From: an uncultured bacterium
Lineage (GTDB): Bacteria; Patescibacteriota; Minisyncoccia; Phycocordibacterales; UBA9973
NCBI GenBank assembly: GCA_937895685.1
Contig: CALBMC010000066.1
Span: 1-35,549 of the forward strand
DNA: 35,549 nt
Reading direction: 5' to 3'
Positions 9,189 to 15,918 of the stretch are shown piece after piece (the stretch's first letter is position 1; each line of letters starts with the position of its first letter). Under the pieces are notes generated by a model, which saw only the letters and a program-made list of their open reading frames with translations, made no database searches and was not told the origin of the DNA. Made by a program: the position numbers and the translations under genes.

Positions 9189-9217
9189 ATTATAGCTTTT
9201 TAGGTCAAATACTGCAA
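9189..9217 (-). promoter_or_regulatory. Strong promoter of the surface-protein gene
   Basis: On the minus strand TTGCAG (9217-9212), a 17-bp spacer, then a perfect TATAAT (9194-9189). The predicted start is at 9183 or 9182, exactly where the first leader hairpin begins. An inverted repeat ACAAGA-GATT-TCTTGT (9217-9232) overlaps the upstream edge of the -35. A weaker second promoter inside the leader is possible (TTGATT 9031-9026, 15 bp, TACAAT 9010-9005). Confidence 0.65.
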
Positions 9218-9381
9218 CAAGAGATTTCTTGTGGAAAAGCCTTGTAAAATAGGGATCTAACCAGAAACCTTAACCGAAGCGACCAGCCTGTGGTGGTCAT
9301 TAATTATGACGGAAGACTTACCTTTTTATTTCAAGTTTTAAATTCTCAAATTTCTAAAAGACATTTGAAAACAAAGGGTTT
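9218..9381. other. Non-coding stretch between the surface-protein promoter and the winged-helix gene
   Basis: No convincing reading frame. It holds two mutually exclusive small hairpins that share GTC: GACCA/TGGTC (9281-9285 with 9294-9298) and GTCAT/ATGAC (9296-9300 with 9306-9310). I could not match it to tmRNA, RNase P, SRP or 6S RNA signatures. Confidence 0.3.
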
Positions 9382-9417
9382 TATAAAGGACATTAGTAAA
9401 AGACAGTGTCCTTTATA
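9382..9417 (-). terminator. Long hairpin just after the winged-helix gene
   Basis: A perfect 11-bp stem TATAAAGGACA (9382-9392) / TGTCCTTTATA (9407-9417) with a 14-nt loop, starting 2 nt past the stop codon of the minus-strand gene. The 3' side lacks a long U-run, so it may protect the 3' end or terminate weakly. Confidence 0.5.
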
Positions 9418-9419
9418 GA

Positions 9420-10139
9420 TTAAAGGCCTGCTATTGAGTAAAAGGACCAGCGCTTCTTTCCTTGTCTTTGAATTTTACCTTCTGAAACAAGCTTATTTAG
9501 CTCTCTTTGAATTGTCTTATCTGACACTCCTGGGAAGTAATCAACAATGTCTTTTGTTGCTACTTTGCCTTGTTTTTTTATAAGGGACAAAACTCGGTCA
9601 CTTCTTCCACTTTTTTCTGGCAGATTGAAAGACTTTGTTTTAACTTTTTCCACTGATTCACTAGAGTTCTTTAAATTAACATTTTGAGTTTTTTCAACAA
9701 TCTTTTGATCCTCTTTTGAGAAAGAAAATTCTTCTTTTGAAAAAGAGTTGTTTAGTATAGTTGAAATAGCATTGTTGATAACTTCAAAGTTGTTTTTTGA
9801 CATAAAACCAGAGATGCTTAGAACTCTCAAAAACGAAGAAATTTTACTCAAATCTGAAACCAAAATTTCTGAAAGACGAGAAGTCATATTTGCCTCACCG
9901 ACAACTATATTTGTGTCGTTTACTGTCTTTAAACAATTTAAACAAACTTCCCTAACTGAGAGTTTTATTGGGTCAATGTCGTTTATGTGATTTGTGGCAA
10001 GATACACAACCGCTGAGAGTCTTTCTATCTTGTCCCTTATAGAATCGTTAGCCTTATCAACCCTATAAATAGAAACTATCGGGAAAGTGCCTGTGCTACT
10101 TTTTGCTTCCAATTCGTTGTTGTCTTTTATGTTGTCCAT
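9420..10139 (-). CDS. Winged-helix (DeoR-like) DNA-binding protein with N-terminal helical domain
   Basis: 239 aa. The last 65 residues form a winged helix-turn-helix: RVLSLIKKQGKVATKDIVDY, then VSDKTIQRELNKLVSEGKI with the recognition helix, then the wing around RQGKKRWSFYSI. The N-terminal part (about 30-130) is helical with SIRDKIERLSAVVYLATNHI and looks like a four-helix bundle for dimerisation; a lysine/serine-rich linker joins the two. It is probably a transcription regulator; targets are unknown. It is transcribed divergently from ftsK across 130 nt and sits upstream of the surface-protein gene, so either neighbour could be a target. No catalytic or ligand-binding domain is seen. Confidence 0.7.
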   Translation of the reverse strand: MDNIKDNNELEAKSSTGTFPIVSIYRVDKANDSIRDKIERLSAVVYLATNHINDIDPIKLSVREVCLNCLKTVNDTNIVVGEANMTSRLSEILVSDLSKISSFLRVLSISGFMSKNNFEVINNAISTILNNSFSKEEFSFSKEDQKIVEKTQNVNLKNSSESVEKVKTKSFNLPEKSGRSDRVLSLIKKQGKVATKDIVDYFPGVSDKTIQRELNKLVSEGKIQRQGKKRWSFYSIAGL

Positions 10140-10186
10140 TAGATTTTTGTGTCTTTTTATTAAAAGATTCTGGTATTCGTGTGTCG

Positions 10187-10214
10187 ATTATAGTCCTTGT
10201 TTGTCTTAATGCAA
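10187..10214 (-). promoter_or_regulatory. Promoter of the winged-helix gene
   Basis: On the minus strand TTGCAT (10214-10209), a 16-bp spacer, TATAAT (10192-10187). The leader is about 40 nt. It is divergent from the ftsK promoter, with the two -10 elements 59 nt apart. Confidence 0.6.
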
Positions 10215-10251
10215 GAATCCATTTTTATCTTATTTTTAAAGAATATTTTTG

Positions 10252-10260
10252 TGATACAAT
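10252..10260 (+). promoter_or_regulatory. Extended -10 promoter of ftsK (leaderless candidate)
   Basis: TGA-TACAAT at 10252-10260, ending 9 nt before the ATG at 10270. A start about 7 nt downstream leaves a leader of 0-3 nt. No clear -35 and no Shine-Dalgarno. Confidence 0.55.
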
Positions 10261-10269
10261 TATCTAAAT

Positions 10270-12450
10270 ATGGCAAAAAATAAACCTTCTGAAAAAAAGT
10301 CCACGGAACCAAAAACAACAAGAAAAACTAAAAATGAAGACTCCGGAAGTAACCACAAAAATTCAGTTGTGGGGATAATTCTTTTGGCGATATCATTAAT
10401 ATTTTTGATGTCTTCAGTTGGCTTTGCCGGACCAGCTGGAGCAAAGATTTTTTCAGTTGGAAAGATTCTATTTGGATATGGATACTACCTAATAATTATT
10501 TTCTTGGCTTGGTTTTCTCTTCACTTAATACGCAATAAAGATCTAGGTCAAATATCAAAAATGAAATGGCTTGGGCTAGTTGGAATGCTTGTCTCTTCTC
10601 ATGGACTATTAGAGATAATATTAAATGGCCACGGTGGTGGATGGCTTGGACTGGTTCTTGGTTATCCATTCTCTGCCCTATTTGATGTCTATGCTTCTTC
10701 TATCTTGCTTTTTGCAATCCTTGCAGCTAGTGCAGTTATTGCTTTCGAAAAGGGTGTTGATGCTGATGAGATAATAAATCTAAAAGGCCTTTTCTCTGGT
10801 TTGTTTAAAAAGAACAAAAAAATTGAAGATGACTCCTCATTTATAGAAGAACCTGAAGATGACAGCCCTTCATTAATACCTGAACCAGAGCCAGCCCCTG
10901 AAATAGAAGAGAAGAAACCTAAAGAAAAGAAAAAAGAAGAAGATGAATTTATTCCAGAAAGACAAAAATTCAAAGCAAGTGGGGCCTATGTTCCACCACC
11001 TATTTCCCTACTCGAGGAAGACAAAGGAAAAGCAAACGTTGGAGACATCAAAGCGAACGCAAATATAATCAGAAGAACTCTAGCAAACTTCGGAATCCAA
11101 GTAGAAATGGACGAAATAACAACTGGACCTACTGTCACTCGATATGCCCTAAGACCAGCTGAGGGAGTAAAACTATCTCGTATTGTTGCCCTTCAAAGCG
11201 ACCTTGGACTTGCTCTCGCGGCTCACCCAATCAGAATAGAGGCTCCAATTCCTGGTAAATCTCTAGTTGGTATTGAAGTTCCAAACAGAGTTAAATCAAT
11301 GGTTGGACTTGCAAACCTTCTCCGAGACAGTCAATTCTCTAGCGCACCGAAACCTTTAACTGTTGCTCTTGGAAAAGGAATTTCTGGTATTGGTAAATTC
11401 GCAAATATTGCCAAGATGCCACACGCCCTAATTGCCGGAGCGACAGGAAGCGGAAAATCTGTAACTATCCACGCCCTAATCACTTCCCTTCTATATAGAA
11501 ATGGACCTGAGGATCTAAGATTTATATTCGTAGACCCAAAAAGAGTGGAATTAACTCTCTATAATAAAATTCCTCACCTACTAACTCCTGTTATTACTGA
11601 TCCAAAGAAAGCAATTCTTGCTCTAAAATGGGCAGCCAAAGAGATGGAACGCAGATATAACCTTCTAGAAGAAAACTCCGTCCGAGATATAGAATCGTAT
11701 CAAAAGAATATATACGAGAAATACAAGGGAGATGAAGAAACCGCTCCAGAAAAGCTTCCTTATATTGTTGTTGTAATTGATGAGCTTGCGGATATTATGC
11801 AATCTTACCCGAGAGAACTTGAGGCGGGTATCGTTCGTCTAGCTCAAATGTCTCGAGCGGTTGGAATTCACTTAATCCTTTCAACACAAAGACCGAGCGT
11901 AAATGTTATCACCGGACTAATTAAAGCAAACATTCCTTCACGTATTGCTCTACAAGTTTCTTCTCAAATAGACTCTAGAACAATCCTTGATCAAGGAGGA
12001 GCAGAAAAACTTCTTGGGGCTGGAGACATGCTCTATCTAGGAGGAGAAATGGCAACACCAGAGAGAATTCAAAGTGCTTTCATATCTGAAACAGAAGTTA
12101 AAAACATTGTTAAATTTATCTATGAAAATAATGAGCCAGCTGTTCCTGGAGGAGAAATAGAGCTAGCTGGAAACGTCTCAGCCGAAAAAACAATCTTCGA
12201 TTCTATGATTGGAGGTGATGATGACGATGATGAATTATATGAAGAAGCTAGAGAAATAGTAATTGAAGCAAAGAAAGCCTCAACTTCCTTCCTTCAAAGA
12301 AAGCTTAAAGTTGGATATGCGAGAGCGGCTAGACTTGTGGATATGCTTGAAGAAAGAGGTGTGGTGGGTCCAGGAGAAGGATCTAAGCCAAGAGAAGTTC
12401 TAGAGTCCGTTCCTGATAATTCTCCTCTGCAAGAAGATAAGAATATATGA
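10270..12450 (+). CDS. ftsK: DNA translocase FtsK
   Basis: 726 aa. A charged N-terminal tail, about four membrane helices (about 32-55, 66-87, 101-118, 135-158), an acidic Glu/Pro/Lys linker (185-230) much shorter than in E. coli, then the motor: Walker A GATGSGKS (390-397), Walker B YIVVVIDELADIM (498-510), and the C-terminal gamma winged helix (about 655-720; STSFLQRKLKVGYARAARLV). It pumps chromosome ends through the closing septum and normally activates XerCD recombination at dif. It heads a tight cluster: its stop overlaps the next ATG (ATGA), and recA follows. The Met at 10270 is the first in frame and lies right behind the extended -10. Confidence 0.96.
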   Translation: MAKNKPSEKKSTEPKTTRKTKNEDSGSNHKNSVVGIILLAISLIFLMSSVGFAGPAGAKIFSVGKILFGYGYYLIIIFLAWFSLHLIRNKDLGQISKMKWLGLVGMLVSSHGLLEIILNGHGGGWLGLVLGYPFSALFDVYASSILLFAILAASAVIAFEKGVDADEIINLKGLFSGLFKKNKKIEDDSSFIEEPEDDSPSLIPEPEPAPEIEEKKPKEKKKEEDEFIPERQKFKASGAYVPPPISLLEEDKGKANVGDIKANANIIRRTLANFGIQVEMDEITTGPTVTRYALRPAEGVKLSRIVALQSDLGLALAAHPIRIEAPIPGKSLVGIEVPNRVKSMVGLANLLRDSQFSSAPKPLTVALGKGISGIGKFANIAKMPHALIAGATGSGKSVTIHALITSLLYRNGPEDLRFIFVDPKRVELTLYNKIPHLLTPVITDPKKAILALKWAAKEMERRYNLLEENSVRDIESYQKNIYEKYKGDEETAPEKLPYIVVVIDELADIMQSYPRELEAGIVRLAQMSRAVGIHLILSTQRPSVNVITGLIKANIPSRIALQVSSQIDSRTILDQGGAEKLLGAGDMLYLGGEMATPERIQSAFISETEVKNIVKFIYENNEPAVPGGEIELAGNVSAEKTIFDSMIGGDDDDDELYEEAREIVIEAKKASTSFLQRKLKVGYARAARLVDMLEERGVVGPGEGSKPREVLESVPDNSPLQEDKNI

Positions 12451-12803
12451 GTACTGAAAGCAAAAAATTTAGAAGAAGTATAACTTTCGGCTTTGTCTTT
12501 ATCGTTGCCCTATTCGTATACAGTAGAGCTCACGATGCCATCTCTGGAGCAAGACTGGTAGTAAAAAACCTAGAAGAATACACAGAAACAACTGAGCCTT
12601 TCGTCTCTATAGACGGATATATGAAAAGGTCTGCTGAAATAAGGATAAACGGAGTCTCTATACCAACAGACCAAAGCGGAAACTTCAACTATCCCCTTGC
12701 CCTCGGAACAGGTTATAATAGTATCGAGGTCAAAGGATTGGATTCTTTTGGTCGAACAAAAGTAGAAAATTTTAATATACAAGTGTTAAACAAGAATAAT
12801 TAA
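12447..12803 (+). CDS. Small membrane-anchored protein with one Ig-like domain
   Basis: 118 aa. One N-terminal membrane helix (about 11-26, SITFGFVFIVALFVY) and an outward domain of about 70 residues whose GYMKRSAEIRINGVSIPTDQ and following SGNFNYPLALGTGYN pattern resembles the small Ig-like fold of glucodextranase-B/bacterial Ig-like modules. No catalytic residues. It overlaps ftsK by 4 nt and ends 1 nt before recA, so it is translated with both. Why a surface Ig module is kept between ftsK and recA is unknown; a division or envelope role is only a guess. Confidence 0.65.
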   Translation: MSTESKKFRRSITFGFVFIVALFVYSRAHDAISGARLVVKNLEEYTETTEPFVSIDGYMKRSAEIRINGVSIPTDQSGNFNYPLALGTGYNSIEVKGLDSFGRTKVENFNIQVLNKNN

Positions 12804-12804
12804 T

Positions 12805-13857
12805 ATGGCAACAAAAAAGAAAGAAAAAGAACCAAAAGGAACAGAGTCTTCCCTATCAGACACACTGAAAGCAATCCAAACAAAATTTGGTGAAGGCTCA
12901 ATAATGATGCTTGGAGCTTCTCCAAAGGTAAACATAAACGTAATACCAACAGGAAGTCTTGGTCTTGATATGGCACTTGGAGTTGGCGGAGTACCAAGAG
13001 GAAGAATAATAGAAATATTTGGACCAGAATCTTCTGGAAAAACAACTCTCGCTCTACACATAGTAGCTGAAGCTCAAAAGACTGGAGGAGTTTGTGCTTA
13101 CATAGACGCAGAGCACGCAATGGATCCGGATTATGCTGGAAAACTTGGAGTAAAAATAAACGACCTTCTTATTTCTCAACCAGACACAGGAGAACAAGGA
13201 CTAGAAATCTGTGAATCATTAGTTAGAAGTGGAAAAATTGACGTTATTGTTATTGACTCTGTTGCTGCCCTTACACCAAAAGATGAAATAGAAGGAGATA
13301 TGGGAGCTCACCACGTTGGAAAACAAGCTCGTCTAATGTCTCAAGCTCTAAGAAAACTAACAGCAATAGTGGCACGAAGCAAAACTGTAGTTATCTTTAT
13401 TAACCAAATAAGAATGCAGATTGGAGTAATGTTTGGTAACCCAGAAACAACTCCGGGAGGAAAGGCTTTGAAATTCTACACATCTGTTCGTCTTGATATC
13501 AGAAGAATTGCTCAAATAAAGAAAGGTGAAGAAATTGTTGGAAGCAGAACAAGAGTTAAGGTAGTGAAAAACAAAGTAGCCGCTCCTTTCAAACAAACAG
13601 AATTCGATATAATTTATGGTGAAGGAATCTCTAGAGAAGGAGAAATAATCGCTCTTGGAGAAAAACTTGGAATCGTATCAAAAAGTGGAGGATCTTCTTA
13701 TTCTTATACACCAAAAGATGGAGAAGAGATTAAAATGGGACGAGGATATGACGCAACTAGAACTTTCTTGAAAGAAAACAAAAAGATTTCTGATACCCTT
13801 CTAAAAGAAATAAGAAAAAGATTTGGAGAAATTCAAGTTTCAAGCGCCGCAGAATAA
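12805..13857 (+). CDS. recA: Recombinase RecA
   Basis: 350 aa, the normal length. Walker A GPESSGKT (73-80), the VCAYIDAEHAMD segment, Walker B VIVIDSVAALTPKDEIEGDM, loop L1 GDMGAHHVGKQARLMSQALR and loop L2 FINQIRMQIGVMFGNPETTP are all present, so this is an intact ATP-dependent strand-exchange protein for recombinational repair. It is the last gene of the ftsK cluster, 1 nt after the preceding stop, with no Shine-Dalgarno; no LexA box is visible. It converges with a membrane-protein gene across a 27-nt gap holding a terminator. Confidence 0.98.
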   Translation: MATKKKEKEPKGTESSLSDTLKAIQTKFGEGSIMMLGASPKVNINVIPTGSLGLDMALGVGGVPRGRIIEIFGPESSGKTTLALHIVAEAQKTGGVCAYIDAEHAMDPDYAGKLGVKINDLLISQPDTGEQGLEICESLVRSGKIDVIVIDSVAALTPKDEIEGDMGAHHVGKQARLMSQALRKLTAIVARSKTVVIFINQIRMQIGVMFGNPETTPGGKALKFYTSVRLDIRRIAQIKKGEEIVGSRTRVKVVKNKVAAPFKQTEFDIIYGEGISREGEIIALGEKLGIVSKSGGSSYSYTPKDGEEIKMGRGYDATRTFLKENKKISDTLLKEIRKRFGEIQVSSAAE

Positions 13858-13860
13858 AGA

Positions 13861-13895
13861 TCTAAAAAAAAAACCGATCATCTACTAATCGGTTT
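13861..13895 (-). terminator. Intrinsic terminator overlapping the end of the 13885-14379 gene
   Basis: Stem AAACCGAT (13871-13878) / ATCGGTTT (13888-13895), loop of 9 nt, then on the minus strand a run of about ten T (13873-13864, partly in the stem). The stop codon TAG (13887-13885) lies in the loop, and the last two codons form the stem. It can also end recA transcripts from the other side, with a weaker U-run. Confidence 0.85.
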
Positions 13896-14379
13896 CGATA
13901 AAAACGCTATCTAATGGCGTTTTTGTTTTATCTTCTTTTTTAACTGGCATTAATAAGAATTTGAAAAAAATCATTGCAATGTTGCTAATGGAAAAAGAAA
14001 TGAAAAATATCCACAACCAGAACCCCTCCCCCATATCATGAGATGTTATTCCAGCAATTGCCTGATTCAACTCTACCAATGCCATCATATTTGATAATAT
14101 CGCCAGAAAATAAAAAGGTTTAAATATGCATCTTGGCAAAACTATTCTCTCAACTACTTCAACAAGAGTTTTTTCATTTTTAGTGTGAAAAAGTAAAAAG
14201 CCGGTTGTTGCGAAATTAAATAAAAAAGTTAACGCAAAATACATCATCGAACTTGCCTCTATGATAAACATCTGGGCTGTACTGAAAAACAGATATCCCT
14301 GAAAAGCCAAGAAGCACGCTCCGCATACCAAAACAATCCCAATAATGAAATTGTCTACTCTGGTGTTATTTTTTTTCAT
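13885..14379 (-). CDS. Unknown four-helix membrane protein
   Basis: 164 aa with four hydrophobic segments (about 11-30, 44-64, 87-110, 121-144), a short positively charged N-terminus and a lysine-rich C-terminus, so both ends are probably cytoplasmic. I recognise no family and see no motif (one His-Asp in SHDMGEGFWL is the only notable polar patch between helices 3 and 4). It has its own promoter, divergent from efp, and its own terminator, so it is a one-gene unit. Confidence 0.65.
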   Translation of the reverse strand: MKKNNTRVDNFIIGIVLVCGACFLAFQGYLFFSTAQMFIIEASSMMYFALTFLFNFATTGFLLFHTKNEKTLVEVVERIVLPRCIFKPFYFLAILSNMMALVELNQAIAGITSHDMGEGFWLWIFFISFSISNIAMIFFKFLLMPVKKEDKTKTPLDSVFIETD

Positions 14380-14396
14380 AGATCAGATTTTGCATA

Positions 14397-14425
14397 ACTA
14401 TACACCCTCTTTTTGCTTTTGTAAA
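14397..14425 (-). promoter_or_regulatory. Promoter of the four-helix membrane protein gene
   Basis: On the minus strand TTTACA (14425-14420), 17-bp spacer, TATAGT (14402-14397). The -35 lies only 4 bp from the -35 of the divergent efp promoter, so the two promoters are back to back. Confidence 0.6.
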
Positions 14426-14429
14426 AAGC

Positions 14430-14457
14430 TTGAAAAAAGTCCCAAAATGGCTATACT
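14430..14457 (+). promoter_or_regulatory. Promoter of efp
   Basis: TTGAAA (14430-14435), 16-bp spacer, TATACT (14452-14457). The predicted start is near 14464, giving a leader of about 77 nt that contains a terminator-like hairpin. Confidence 0.6.
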
Positions 14458-14495
14458 AAAAGCAATTGCCCGGCCTTGAGAAGCCTCGGCGGAGC

Positions 14496-14520
14496 ATGGG
14501 GGTTTCCCCTATTTTTTATT
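14496..14520 (+). terminator. Terminator-like hairpin in the efp leader (possible attenuator)
   Basis: ATGGGGG (14496-14502), TTT loop, CCCCTAT (14506-14512): 7 bp including one G-U, followed by TTTTTATT. It lies between the efp promoter and the efp start, so some transcripts may end here after about 55 nt. Confidence 0.5.
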
Positions 14521-14540
14521 CCATAATCAGACCTATATTT

Positions 14541-15128
14541 ATGTCAATGCTAGAATACAACGAAATTCGTGAAGGAAAAGTAATAATCCACGAGGATGAG
14601 CCTTGGGTTGTTATTTCTTCTCACGTTTTCCGAAAACAACAAAGAAAACCTGTTAATGCTACAAAATTAAAAAACCTTCTATCTGGAAGAATGGTAGAAA
14701 TGAGCTTCCAAGCAACTGACAAAGTTGACCAAGCTGACTTAGAAAAAAGATCTGTTAAATTCTTATATTCAGCAAAAGGAGAATGTTGGTTTTCTGAGAT
14801 AAAAGATTCTTCAAAAAGATTCTCTCTAAAAGACGAAGTGGTTGGAGACAAAAAGAAATTTATGAAAGAAAACACTGAGGCTGAATTCGTAACATTTGAA
14901 AACGAAGACGGAGAAGAAGTGATTGTCAGCGTAGACATTCCGGTAAAGGTTGATCTAAAAGTTGTCGAAGCTCCACCAAGCGTTAAGGGAAACACAGCTC
15001 AAGGAGGAAACAAGATTGTAAAACTTGAAACTGGAGCAATGGTAAACGTTCCCCTCTTCATTCAAGAGGGAGAGACAATCCGAGTGAATACAGAAACTGG
15101 AGAATATTACGAAAGAGTTCAGAAATAA
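14541..15128 (+). CDS. efp: Translation elongation factor P, with an unusual tip loop
   Basis: 195 aa from the ATG at 14541 (MSMLEYNEIREGKV); an upstream in-frame ATG at 14466 would add 25 residues inside the hairpin leader and is rejected. The three-domain EF-P plan is visible: KOW-like domain I (1-65), then two OB domains with the C-terminal signature VNVPLFIQEGETIRVNTETG. EF-P helps the ribosome through polyproline stretches. The domain I tip that touches the peptidyl-transferase centre normally reads PGKGQ around the modified Lys34; here residues 31-38 read RKQQRKPV. That loop is a real departure, so the usual lysine modification may not apply. A bidirectional terminator follows. Confidence 0.92.
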   Translation: MSMLEYNEIREGKVIIHEDEPWVVISSHVFRKQQRKPVNATKLKNLLSGRMVEMSFQATDKVDQADLEKRSVKFLYSAKGECWFSEIKDSSKRFSLKDEVVGDKKKFMKENTEAEFVTFENEDGEEVIVSVDIPVKVDLKVVEAPPSVKGNTAQGGNKIVKLETGAMVNVPLFIQEGETIRVNTETGEYYERVQK

Positions 15129-15138
15129 ATTATAAATC

Positions 15139-15167
15139 AAAACACCCACCGAATTGGTGGGTGTTTT
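15139..15167. terminator. Bidirectional terminator between efp and rpsR
   Basis: AAAACACCCACC (15139-15150), GAATT loop, GGTGGGTGTTTT (15156-15167): 12 perfect base pairs, ending 11 nt past efp and 13 nt from the rpsR stop, serving both convergent units. Confidence 0.9.
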
Positions 15168-15180
15168 GTAAACAACATTA

Positions 15181-15381
15181 TTATCTTGCGATATAAGGCA
15201 ATAGTGCCATAAATCTCGCTCGCTTTACAGCTAGAGCTAGGTTTCGTTGATTTTTTGCAGTAAGTCCAGTCTTCCCTCTTGGCATTATTTTACCACTTGG
15301 GTTCAAGAACTTTTTCAAAATATCAACATCTTTATAGTCTATATACTTTATGTTGTTTGAAGAGAAAAAATCCTGCTTCAT
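15181..15381 (-). CDS. rpsR: Ribosomal protein bS18
   Basis: 66 aa, close to the family's usual size. The core IDYKDVDILKKFLNPSGKIM is followed by the signature PRGKTGLTAKNQRNLALAVK and RARFMALLPYIAR at the C-terminus. bS18 pairs with bS6 on the platform of the small subunit. It is the last gene of the classic rpsF-ssb-rpsR order, 29 nt after ssb, and ends at the terminator shared with efp. Confidence 0.97.
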   Translation of the reverse strand: MKQDFFSSNNIKYIDYKDVDILKKFLNPSGKIMPRGKTGLTAKNQRNLALAVKRARFMALLPYIAR

Positions 15382-15410
15382 AATAATTAGATTAGATTGT
15401 TAAATTTTGA

Positions 15411-15869
15411 TTAAAATGGAATATCTTCCAAGTTTGCCTCATCATCTGGATAATCGATTGTTTCGATTCCTCCATCATCTTGAGGGCCATCGGCTTTTCC
15501 AGAATCTTTGTCTGGAGCACGATAGACATTTGTTGAAGGTCCCGCTTTTGGACCAAATTGCATTCTTTCTGCAACTATTTCTGTTCGATAATTCTTCTTT
15601 CCGTCTGTTCCATCCCAGCTTCTTGTTTGAAGGCGTCCTTCAATAAAAACTGAGCTACCTTTTTTCAAATACTGAGCTGCTAGCTCTGCTGTTCTGTTGA
15701 ACAAAACAACATTGTGAAAATCTGGTTGTTCTTGCTTTCTACCATCTTTGTCTTTCCAGACACGATTTGTAGCAAGAGACATAGAACAAACTTTTGATCC
15801 AGAAGGAAGGGCTTTTAATTCTGGGTCACGGGTAACGTTTCCAAAAACAAAAACTTTATTTAAATACAT
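15411..15869 (-). CDS. ssb: Single-stranded DNA-binding protein
   Basis: 152 aa. One OB fold (about 1-108) with LNKVFVFGNVTRDPELKALP, FHNVVLFNRTAELAAQYLKK and GSSVFIEGRLQTRSW, then a short disordered linker and the acidic tip DDEANLEDIPF (142-152), the hook that recruits repair and replication proteins such as RecO. Length is at the short end for bacterial SSB because the Gly/Gln-rich linker is reduced. Middle gene of rpsF-ssb-rpsR. Confidence 0.97.
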   Translation of the reverse strand: MYLNKVFVFGNVTRDPELKALPSGSKVCSMSLATNRVWKDKDGRKQEQPDFHNVVLFNRTAELAAQYLKKGSSVFIEGRLQTRSWDGTDGKKNYRTEIVAERMQFGPKAGPSTNVYRAPDKDSGKADGPQDDGGIETIDYPDDEANLEDIPF

Positions 15870-15918
15870 AATTTTATTTAGTTGTTAACTATTAATTAAT
15901 CCGGGCTTCCGCTCTAAA

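Noticed and set aside
9218..9381. tmRNA, RNase P, 6S or SRP RNA in the gene-free stretch
   Set aside because: None of the signature sequences for these RNAs could be found on either strand.
12786..13120. Minus-strand frames opposite recA
   Set aside because: They lie fully across an intact recA N-terminus and match nothing.
14466..14540. Upstream in-frame ATG giving a 220-aa EF-P
   Set aside because: The extra 25 residues lie in the terminator-like leader and do not match EF-P, whose family N-terminus begins at MLEYNEIREG.
15411..15646. Plus-strand frame opposite ssb
   Set aside because: Overlaps a certain SSB gene and its acidic tail; low-complexity Leu/His/Phe product typical of a shadow.
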